DNA of 49,162 nucleotides, from assembly GCA_020848835.1 (NCBI GenBank), contig JADLHJ010000117.1, positions 1-49,162 of the forward strand, given 5' to 3'. This DNA is from Candidatus Hydrogenedentota bacterium (lineage in GTDB: Bacteria; Hydrogenedentota; Hydrogenedentia; Hydrogenedentales; SLHB01). The notes beneath the pieces are model-generated. The model saw nothing but the letters and a program-made list of their open reading frames with translations. It was not told the origin of the DNA and made no database searches. Numbering within the stretch: the first letter of the stretch is position 1; each line of letters starts with the position of its first letter. The translations under genes and the position numbers were made by a program. Below are positions 42,784 through 49,162 of this stretch, piece by piece.

Positions 42784-43761
42784 TTATCCCCGTTCCGACT
42801 TCAGATCGCGCGTCATCAACGCCGTAACCGCCTCACGCGCGTCCGCGCCTTCATAGAGCACGCGGTACACCTGTTCCGTAATCGGCATATCAACATTGTT
42901 TTTCCGCGCGAGCGCAAGTGCTGCGCGCGCCGTGCGCACCCCTTCAGCGACCATTGGCGATGACGCAAGAATTTCTTCCAGCTTCATGCCAGAAGCGATC
43001 TTCTCTCCAACGCTGCGATTGCGCGAATGCCGGCTTTCACACGTCACGATCAAATCGCCCATGCCGCTCAATCCCGCGAAGGTCAGCGGGTCCGCACCAA
43101 GCGCAACACCCAGCCGCGCCATCTCTGCCAGCCCGCGCGTGATCAGCGCAGCCTTCGCATTGTCTCCCAGACCAAACCCATCGCACACGCCCGCGGCAAT
43201 CGCGATCACATTCTTCAGCGCACCGCCCAATGCGACTCCAGTAATGTCGTGACTTGTGTAAACGCGGAATGTCGCCGCGTTAAAGGCTTGCTGCACCTTT
43301 GCACAAGCATCTGAATCTTTACCTGCGGCCACAAGTGATGCAGGCAGGTCGTTCGCCACTTCTTCTGCATGGCTCGGACCGGAAAGCGTAATCACAATAC
43401 AAGGGTTCGCAACCTCCTCGATCACTTCATGCATGCAAAGCGTCGTATCGTTCTCAATTCCCTTTGCAACATTTACGAGCACTGTCTGCGGGGAAAAGCG
43501 CAACGCCCCGGCGACCGCGCGCATCGCATGCGACGGCACCGCCAGCACGGCAATCTCGCTCGCCGGATCGACATCGCGCGCGACCGCTATCGACTCGGGC
43601 AACAATACACCCGGCAGAAAGTGCGGGCTGCGCCGTTCGTTGCGCAACATCTCCGGCCCATCTTCGTCGCGACACGATAGCCGTACGGCGTGACCATTTC
43701 GCGCAAGCAAACGCGCGATTGCCAATCCCCAACTGCCAGCGCCTACGACTTGTATTTTCAT
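42784..43761 (-). CDS. gpsA: Glycerol-3-phosphate dehydrogenase [NAD(P)+]
   Basis: 325 residues, normal for GpsA. N-terminal dinucleotide loop GAGSWGLAIA, LVNVAKGIE, LSGPSHAEEVA, GVALGGALKNVIAIAAG with the catalytic Lys, and LSGMGDLIVTC followed by SRNRSVGEKI. It reduces dihydroxyacetone phosphate to glycerol-3-phosphate for phospholipid synthesis. The ATG overlaps the thiG stop (ATGA at 43758-43761). Confidence 0.97.
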   Translation of the reverse strand: MKIQVVGAGSWGLAIARLLARNGHAVRLSCRDEDGPEMLRNERRSPHFLPGVLLPESIAVARDVDPASEIAVLAVPSHAMRAVAGALRFSPQTVLVNVAKGIENDTTLCMHEVIEEVANPCIVITLSGPSHAEEVANDLPASLVAAGKDSDACAKVQQAFNAATFRVYTSHDITGVALGGALKNVIAIAAGVCDGFGLGDNAKAALITRGLAEMARLGVALGADPLTFAGLSGMGDLIVTCESRHSRNRSVGEKIASGMKLEEILASSPMVAEGVRTARAALALARKNNVDMPITEQVYRVLYEGADAREAVTALMTRDLKSERG

Positions 43762-44558
43762 GCACTATGCCCGTCCAAAAATCCTGTGAGCGGTGAAGAC
43801 GCCTCGGCCGCATTGCGCTCCGGGCCCAGCCCGGCAAGATACGCGGCGCGCCCCGCTTCCGTCGCCATCGCAAACGCCCGCGCCATCGCACGATAATCCC
43901 GCGCATCAGCAAGCGCTGTGTTCACGAGCACGGCGTCGGCACCCAGTTCCATCGCCTCCGCCGCGTGAGACGGCGCGCCAAGGCCCGCGTCTACAACCAC
44001 GGGTATATTTGATTGCTCGATGATGATACGGATCATATCGCGCGTGCGCAGGCCCCGGTTGCTGCCGATGGGTGCGCCGAGCGGCATCACCGTGGCCGCG
44101 CCTGCTTCTTCCAACCGCTTAGCGAGAATGGGGTCGGCCTGTATATACGGCAGCACGATGAAACCGTCTTTGATCAGCATTTCGGCCGCGCGTAAAGTTT
44201 CAATCGGGTCTGGCAACAAATACCGCGGTTCGGGCGTCAGCTCCAGTTTTACCCACGGCTCACAGCCCATCGACCGCGCCAACTTCGCCAGACGCACCGC
44301 CTCATCCGCCGTGCGCGCACCGGATGTGTTCGGCAACAACAAATGGCGTTTCGGATCAATTGCCGACAAGATGCTGTCCGCATTTGGATTCTTCAAATCA
44401 GCGCGACGCAACGCGACGGTTACAATTTCCGAATCGCAGCCTTCAAGAGATTCTCGAAGCGCATCCGTCGAGGGAAACTTTCCCGTACCCACCATCATGC
44501 GCGACCGGAATGTGCGTCCGGCAATCACCAAAGGATCGGTATTTTGCTGTGTTTTCAT
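43758..44558 (-). CDS. thiG: Thiazole synthase
   Basis: 266 residues from the ATG at 44558; a longer reading from 44744 would add a nonconserved N-terminus and overlap the divergent P450 start. ThiG features: FRSRMMVGTGKF, the Schiff-base Lys region WVKLELTPEP, PYIQADPILAKRLEEAGAATVMPLGAPIGSNRG split normally, and VVDAGLGAPSHAAEAMELGADAVL. It builds the thiazole of thiamine with ThiS and ThiH. thiH lies separately at 9775-10902; thiS is not seen. Overlaps gpsA by 4 nt, downstream. Confidence 0.97.
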   Translation of the reverse strand: MKTQQNTDPLVIAGRTFRSRMMVGTGKFPSTDALRESLEGCDSEIVTVALRRADLKNPNADSILSAIDPKRHLLLPNTSGARTADEAVRLAKLARSMGCEPWVKLELTPEPRYLLPDPIETLRAAEMLIKDGFIVLPYIQADPILAKRLEEAGAATVMPLGAPIGSNRGLRTRDMIRIIIEQSNIPVVVDAGLGAPSHAAEAMELGADAVLVNTALADARDYRAMARAFAMATEAGRAAYLAGLGPERNAAEASSPLTGFLDGHSA

Positions 44559-44686
44559 CGGCTTACATTTACTTGCGCAAACGCCTATCTTACCAAACGT
44601 CACGAAAACGCGGCAATTCCCGGTGTAGCGGATGGCGTGCGCCAATGATACACTGTCCCAGTATTTGTGGGGAGGCTTGTGTTGAC

Positions 44687-46063
44687 ATGGCGACGGATCG
44701 CGTCGTGCCTGGGCCGAAGGGGAAGTTTTTCGTCGGGTGCGCAAAAGAAATCAGTGAAGATCGGATCGCCTTTCTCATGTCGATCTCGCGCCAGTACGGT
44801 GAATTGGTCCGCTTCACTATATTCGGCCAGCCCGTCTATCTCGTCACCAAACCCGATTACGTCAAGGAAATCCTTGTCACCAATAACAAGGACTTCCACA
44901 AGAGCAGTCTCCTTCGCGTAGCGCGGTTTATTCTTGGCGATGGACTCCTGACAAGCGAGGATGATTTCCACAAGCGCCAACGACGCATGATGCAACCCGC
45001 TTTTCATTCACAGCGCGTCAACGATTACGCGCAAACCATGATCGACTATGCGGTCAAACACGCGGACGCGTGGAATGATCTCAACGGCCAGCCCATAGAC
45101 GTGTGGGACGAGATGATGCGGCTCACGCTCGCGATTGTCGCAAAGACGTTGTTTAGCGCCGACGTCGAAGGCGAGGCACACGAAATCGGCGATGCCCTCA
45201 AAGACGTCATCAAAATTTTTGAGCGTGTCGCGCATCCGCTGGCAGGGCTCAGCCTGATGTTGCCCACGCCACGCAACATTCGCATCCGCCTTGCGCGGCG
45301 GCGCATAGCGCGAACGATTAACCGTATTATCACCGAGCGCCGCGCCAGCGGCGAGGATCGCGGCGATCTGTTGTCTATGCTGTTGCGCGCGCAGGACGAA
45401 GACGATGGCGGCGTAATGAACGATACACAGGTTCGTGATGAGGCCATTACGCTGTTTCTCGCGGGGCACGAAACTACCGCCAACGCGTTAACTTGGACTT
45501 GGTACCTGCTCGCGCAGAATCCGGAAGTCGAGCGTAAGCTTCACGCCGAGATCGATTCGGTGTTGTCCGGAATGCCGCCCACACCGGACGATCTGCAGAA
45601 GCTCGAGTACACACGGCGCGTGTTTGCCGAAGGCATGCGCCTGTATCCGCCGGGATATCTGATTGGCCGCACTGCGGTTCGAGACTCCATACTGGACGGA
45701 CACTCCATTCCGCGGGGTTCACTTGTTCTGGTGTGTCCGTTTGTCACGCATCGCAATGCAGAGTATTTCCCGGAACCCATGAAATTCGATCCTGACCGCT
45801 GGACCCCAGAACAACAACGCGACCGCCATAAATTTGCGTATTACCCTTTTGGCAGCGGCCCGCGCACCTGTATTGGCGAACCGTTCGCGTGGATGGAAGG
45901 CGTATTTTTGATGGCAGTAATCGCGCAGCGTTGGGCCTTTGATATCGAACGCGACCACCCTGTCGAGTACGATCCGCAAGTTACACTGCGCCCCAAACAT
46001 GGAATGACAATGCGGCTGCGCAGCCGCGCTGATGCGCAGACCGCGCAAGCCGCTAATGAATAA
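44687..46063 (+). CDS. Cytochrome P450
   Basis: 458 residues from the ATG at 44687 (GGGGAGG about 11 nt upstream). No membrane anchor, so soluble as usual for bacterial P450s. I-helix LFLAGHETTANALTW with the oxygen-activating Thr, K-helix ExxR (EGMR), PERF-like FDPDRW, heme-binding FGSGPRTCIGEPFAW. Closest in style to the CYP102/CYP4-like fatty-acid or alkane hydroxylases, but the substrate is not predictable. It needs a redox partner; none is adjacent, though the FNR at 13361 could in principle serve. Confidence 0.95.
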   Translation: MATDRVVPGPKGKFFVGCAKEISEDRIAFLMSISRQYGELVRFTIFGQPVYLVTKPDYVKEILVTNNKDFHKSSLLRVARFILGDGLLTSEDDFHKRQRRMMQPAFHSQRVNDYAQTMIDYAVKHADAWNDLNGQPIDVWDEMMRLTLAIVAKTLFSADVEGEAHEIGDALKDVIKIFERVAHPLAGLSLMLPTPRNIRIRLARRRIARTINRIITERRASGEDRGDLLSMLLRAQDEDDGGVMNDTQVRDEAITLFLAGHETTANALTWTWYLLAQNPEVERKLHAEIDSVLSGMPPTPDDLQKLEYTRRVFAEGMRLYPPGYLIGRTAVRDSILDGHSIPRGSLVLVCPFVTHRNAEYFPEPMKFDPDRWTPEQQRDRHKFAYYPFGSGPRTCIGEPFAWMEGVFLMAVIAQRWAFDIERDHPVEYDPQVTLRPKHGMTMRLRSRADAQTAQAANE

Positions 46064-46088
46064 CGCTTCAACCAACAGGAAATGGACC

Positions 46089-46856
46089 ATGGCCAAAGCA
46101 CACGAAATCGACTACCAAATCCACGGCGACGATATGCAGCTTGTCGAGATCGAACTCGATCCTGGCGAAGGCGTGCGCGCGGAGGCCGGCGCAATGACCT
46201 ACATGGAACCCGGAATCCAGATGGAAACAAATACCGGCGGCGGCCTGCTCAAAGGATTCAAGCGCATGGTCACCGGTGAGAGTTTTTTTATCACAAACTT
46301 CATCAACAACGGTGCGGGAAAACAGAAGGTCGGCTTCGCGGCGCCCTATCCGGGTAAGATCATTCCAATCGATCTCGCAAAGGTTGGCAATTCGTTTCTA
46401 TGCCAGAAGGATTCGTTCTTGTGCGCGGCACAGGGCATCGAAGTAAATGTCGCGTTCACGAAGAAGATCGGCGCCGGCCTTTTTGGCGGTGAAGGCTTTA
46501 TTCTTCAGAAGCTCGATGGCGACGGTCTGGCTTTTGTGCATGCGGGCGGCACCGTGATCAAGAAAGACCTGCGTGCCGGCGAGACGCTGCGCGTCGATAC
46601 CGGATGTCTTGTCGCGTTTCATCCCACGATGCGCTACGACATCCAGATGGTCGGTGGATTCAAGAACGCCTTGTTTGGCGGCGAAGGATTGTTCCTCGCG
46701 ACGATTACCGGTCCAGGCCCGGTGCTGTTGCAGAGCCTCCCCTTCTCGCGACTCGCGGACCGCATTCGCGCGGCGATGGGCGGAAGCGTTGGCCAATCGA
46801 AGGGTGTTGGCGGGCTTGGCGGGAACTTGCTCGGCGGCCTAATCAGCGGTGATTAG
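46089..46856 (+). CDS. AIM24/TIGR00266 family protein
   Basis: 255 residues. Features: QLVEIELDPGEGVRAEAGAMTYM, GGLLKGFKRMVTGESFFITNF, FGGEGFILQKLDGDGLAFVHAGG and a late FGGEGLFLATITGPG. These repeat-like beta segments form the trimeric AIM24 fold; the function of bacterial members is unknown. A Gly-rich hydrophobic C-terminus (VGGLGGNLLGGLISGD) may touch the membrane. It starts 25 nt after the P450. Confidence 0.9.
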   Translation: MAKAHEIDYQIHGDDMQLVEIELDPGEGVRAEAGAMTYMEPGIQMETNTGGGLLKGFKRMVTGESFFITNFINNGAGKQKVGFAAPYPGKIIPIDLAKVGNSFLCQKDSFLCAAQGIEVNVAFTKKIGAGLFGGEGFILQKLDGDGLAFVHAGGTVIKKDLRAGETLRVDTGCLVAFHPTMRYDIQMVGGFKNALFGGEGLFLATITGPGPVLLQSLPFSRLADRIRAAMGGSVGQSKGVGGLGGNLLGGLISGD

Positions 46857-46868
46857 TCTGCGGATTCG

Positions 46869-48374
46869 ATGAGAGCACTGGCATCCACTTCCCATGTCGG
46901 CCGCGCGCGCGCGAGTGTTGCGCTTGCATGTATTGCGATCGCACTGCGTGTCATCGAATACTTGCACAATAAAGCCATCTGGCTCGACGAGGCGCACCTC
47001 GCGCTCAACATTCTGCAACGCGACTACGTAGGCCTCACCCAACGCCTGGAATTCGGCCAGGGCGCGCCGCTGTTTTTTTTGTGGAGCGAACGCCTCGCGG
47101 CAAATCTGTTCGGGCCCAGCGAGTATGCCTTGCGATTACTTCCGCTACTCGCCTCGATTGCCGCATGCGTTCTGCTGTATTTCTTTTTCCGGCGCATGCT
47201 GTCCGATCAGGGATTCTTAATTGCGTTGGCCGTATTTGCAGTCTCCGTGCCATCCATTCGTTACGCAGCAGAGGTCAAAGCATATGCGACCGATCTCGTC
47301 GTAGCGATCGCGTTGTATCTGCTCCTGGTTCCCGGGGTGGACAAAAAGAAAGTACTGAACGACATCACCGCGCGTCGTGCGACCGTCTTGGCTGCTGTCG
47401 GCGCATTGAGTGTGTGGTGCGCGTTCCCGGCGCTCTTTGCACTCACAGGAATCGGCGCCGTTTTCGTCCTGCGCGGAGCGCTTAACCGAAATGCTCGCCA
47501 GACCGTTACGTGGGCCTCCGTGCTCGCGGTGTGGCTATTCAGCATCGCATGCAACTATAGCCTCATGCTCCGGTACAACGCGGAAAACGCCGAAGTGCGC
47601 ACGTGGTGGCTTGACCGGTTCATGCCACTACCCCCCACATCGATCTCCGATTTCTATTGGTTTGTTCGCACTTTTTTTGAAGTGTTCTCCGAACCGATCG
47701 GGCTTGCCGCCTCAGGGCTGGGCGCGCTGCTGTTTTTGGCGGGCGCATATGCGATTGGGACCCAGGATCGATGGCGTCTTGCAGTGTTATTGGCGCCCAT
47801 CGGCGCCGCGCTCCTGGCAAGCGGAATGCAAGTGTACCCGTTCATGGGACGCTTCCTCTTATTCGCCGCTCCGCTTATTCTCGTGATAATCGGCGAGGGG
47901 TGGAACTTCTTCGCCGCACATGTTCACCACCGCGCGATCCTCGCGATTGCCGCGATCGTTCTGCTGATACAGCCTGCGGCTGCTGCTTTAAAAGGCGCCC
48001 TGCATGCCGCGCCGCAGGGTGTAAGGCCGGCGTTCAATTACGTCAATGCGAACTGGCAAGACAACGACAAACTGTACGTGTATTGCTGGGCAGTGCCATC
48101 GTTTAAATACTACGAGATCAAATCGAATCGATCGCTTCCCAAGATCGCCGGGCAATCCTTGCGCGCGGACTGGCGCGGCTATATCGACGAACTAAAACCC
48201 CTGAAAGGAAGTCCGAGAGTCTGGCTGGTATTAACCAACACGCCAAAGCAATTGGCAGGACAAGAAGACAAATTCTTTGTTACCCATATGGATACGATCG
48301 GGAAGCGCGTTAACGAAAACGTTTTCGAAGAATCCAGCGTCTATCTCTACGATTTTACGGCGGCGCCACAGTGA
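46869..48374 (+). CDS. GT39/ArnT-like membrane glycosyltransferase
   Basis: 501 residues with about ten or eleven membrane helices followed by a soluble C-terminal domain of about 110 residues. The first extracytoplasmic loop holds IWLDEAHLALNIL, matching the catalytic Asp-Glu of GT-C mannosyl/aminoarabinosyl transferases. Uses a polyprenyl-phosphate sugar, acceptor unknown. Starts 13 nt after the AIM24-like gene and overlaps the methyltransferase (GTGA), suggesting a shared surface-glycan role. Confidence 0.8.
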   Translation: MRALASTSHVGRARASVALACIAIALRVIEYLHNKAIWLDEAHLALNILQRDYVGLTQRLEFGQGAPLFFLWSERLAANLFGPSEYALRLLPLLASIAACVLLYFFFRRMLSDQGFLIALAVFAVSVPSIRYAAEVKAYATDLVVAIALYLLLVPGVDKKKVLNDITARRATVLAAVGALSVWCAFPALFALTGIGAVFVLRGALNRNARQTVTWASVLAVWLFSIACNYSLMLRYNAENAEVRTWWLDRFMPLPPTSISDFYWFVRTFFEVFSEPIGLAASGLGALLFLAGAYAIGTQDRWRLAVLLAPIGAALLASGMQVYPFMGRFLLFAAPLILVIIGEGWNFFAAHVHHRAILAIAAIVLLIQPAAAALKGALHAAPQGVRPAFNYVNANWQDNDKLYVYCWAVPSFKYYEIKSNRSLPKIAGQSLRADWRGYIDELKPLKGSPRVWLVLTNTPKQLAGQEDKFFVTHMDTIGKRVNENVFEESSVYLYDFTAAPQ

Positions 48375-48985
48375 TTGCCGAATCTCCACGCGTAACGCGC
48401 GGACACGGTCTGCTTGAATCGTTCTTGGCAAAAAAGCGACGCGATAAAGCGATCGCTTTAATCGGCCCGCAGGCACGGCTGGATTCGTTGCTCGATATCG
48501 GCTGCGGTGCCTACCCCGCTTTTCTCGCCAGCGTACTCGCAAAAGATCGGGTAGGCATCGATCAAACGATAAATGACGCTACGTTGCGTCAGTTCGAGAC
48601 AATCGGCGTTCAACTCGTTCAGCAAGACGTAACGCGCGACCCTGTCTTGCGACTGGAATCCGATCGATTCGACGCAGTAACCATGCTCGCAGTTGTCGAA
48701 CACATTCCGCTAAGAATTGCTGCCCAAGTCATATCTGAAGTGCACCGGACGCTTAAGCCCGGTGGCGTCTTCATACTTACCACACCTGCCGCATGGACCG
48801 ATCCAATCTTGCGGACGCTCGCATGTTTAGGCCTGGTCAGCGCTGAGGAGATCGACGAGCACCAGTCTCTCTTCACGCGGAAGTCACTGTTTAACCTGCT
48901 CGCAAAGGATGCGTTTCAACCCAATAATATCCGTGTTGGGATCTTTGAGCTGGGCATGAATCTATGGGCGAGGGCGATCAAGTAG
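48371..48985 (+). CDS. Class I SAM-dependent methyltransferase
   Basis: 204 residues, GTG start overlapping the upstream stop (GTGA at 48371-48374). SAM-binding motif I LDSLLDIGCGAYP (about 37-49), acidic D in GIDQTIND, motif IV FDAVTMLAVVEHIPL and motif VI LKPGGVFILTTPA. Typical of small Methyltransf_11 enzymes beside glycosyltransferases. The substrate is unknown; modification of a lipid or glycan is likely from context. Confidence 0.9.
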   Translation: MIAESPRVTRGHGLLESFLAKKRRDKAIALIGPQARLDSLLDIGCGAYPAFLASVLAKDRVGIDQTINDATLRQFETIGVQLVQQDVTRDPVLRLESDRFDAVTMLAVVEHIPLRIAAQVISEVHRTLKPGGVFILTTPAAWTDPILRTLACLGLVSAEEIDEHQSLFTRKSLFNLLAKDAFQPNNIRVGIFELGMNLWARAIK

Positions 48986-48988
48986 GAC

Positions 48989-49023
48989 AAAAAAAGCGGG
49001 CCGAAATCTTGCGATTTCGGCCC
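48989..49023 (-). terminator. Strong rho-independent terminator (minus strand)
   Basis: A perfect 11-bp stem, GGGCCGAAATC (48998-49008) with GATTTCGGCCC (49013-49023), around a TTGC loop. It is flanked on its left by seven A (48989-48995), so the minus-strand transcript ends in GC then a run of U. It also stands 4 nt after the methyltransferase stop and may help end that transcript. Confidence 0.85.
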
Positions 49024-49142
49024 AAATCTATGCACACTCCGCAGCCTCAGAGTAGCTCCTGGCCGCGAGTCGTTTTAGAGACCACGGAACTTTCGTACCG
49101 TGGCCTCCGCGGAAGGAGAAACGCCACATGTGGCGCTGACCG
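48989..49142 (-). ncRNA. Candidate independently transcribed structured small RNA
   Basis: Between a -10-like TACAAT (49153-49148, minus strand) and the strong terminator is about 150 nt with no sizeable ORF. The RNA would contain CGCCACA/TGTGGCG arms near its 5' end and a clear hairpin. That hairpin has stem CCACGG/CCGTGG, a U-U mismatch, AC/GT and a GAAA tetraloop (49101-49082). No known family (6S, SRP, tmRNA, RNase P) is recognised. The -35 would lie beyond the window edge, and a longer RNA starting outside is possible. Confidence 0.5.
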
Positions 49143-49162
49143 TCATGATTGTAGCATGACTC

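Noticed and set aside
1..49162. CRISPR array, insertion sequence, prophage or tRNA-borne attachment site
   Set aside because: No spaced direct repeats of CRISPR type, no transposase or integrase, and no tRNA-like cloverleaf were seen by eye; a tRNA scan would be decisive.

Overview
The window is a single bacterial chromosome segment of fairly high G+C (roughly 55-60% by eye), with densely packed genes on both strands. It has no rRNA, no tRNA that I could find, no CRISPR array and no transposase. Clues to lifestyle are mixed. Oxygen-linked genes (class I ribonucleotide reductase, heme A synthase ctaA, oxygen-dependent hemF, a cytochrome P450) sit beside a pyruvate:ferredoxin oxidoreductase and an Rnf-type complex. 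Accessory genes include Gfo/Idh/MocA dehydrogenases (one with a Tat signal), xylose-isomerase-like TIM barrels, sodium:solute symporters, a PL22-like propeller and a P-domain lipoprotein. This mix resembles Planctomycetota/PVC or Hydrogenedentota-type environmental bacteria. That placement is inference only.

Layout. 1-5.3 kb (minus): nrdA, two small putative lipoprotein genes, then nrdB, behind a TTGACA/TATATT promoter carrying a pair of NrdR-like boxes. The NrdB has Phe at the radical-tyrosine position and Glu as first metal ligand, the signature of class Ic (Mn/Fe) enzymes. 5.5-9.7 kb: PAS/Cys-motif protein, sugar isomerase-like protein, HEAT-repeat membrane protein and a DUF3748 propeller.

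9.8-23.9 kb (minus) is the most interesting block: rnfB, a giant PFOR, rnfC, rnfD, rnfE, rnfA, a 66-codon small frame, a ferredoxin-NADP reductase, a sigma-54 activator, ctaA and thiH. Most junctions overlap by ATGA/GTGA or are only 1-30 nt apart. A GG-N10-GC sigma-54 promoter lies upstream of rnfB, and the sigma-54 activator in the block has Glu in place of the phosphoacceptor Asp. No rnfG is present, RnfB lacks the CxxCxxC of one cluster and its usual N-terminal cluster domain, and RnfA has Ser for one membrane Fe-S Cys. The block reads as a module taking pyruvate electrons through ferredoxin to NAD(P)H and/or a membrane ion pump.

24-34 kb: Tat-exported Gfo/Idh protein, P-domain lipoprotein, Tat-exported fucose-isomerase-like protein, glycosyltransferase, zinc-ribbon membrane proteins, PL22-like propeller plus Nudix hydrolase, and an ExbB/ExbD/TonB-like energy-transduction operon whose ExbD lacks the essential membrane Asp. 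34-49 kb: carA, an Hsp70-like ATPase, a DUF4160/DUF2442 pair, a Gfo/Idh protein, two sodium:solute symporters, hemF, gpsA-thiG, a P450, an AIM24-like protein, a GT39-like membrane glycosyltransferase, a methyltransferase and, at the right edge, a probable structured small RNA with a strong terminator. Related GAGCCGAN..NTCGGCTC palindromes recur at several gene ends.
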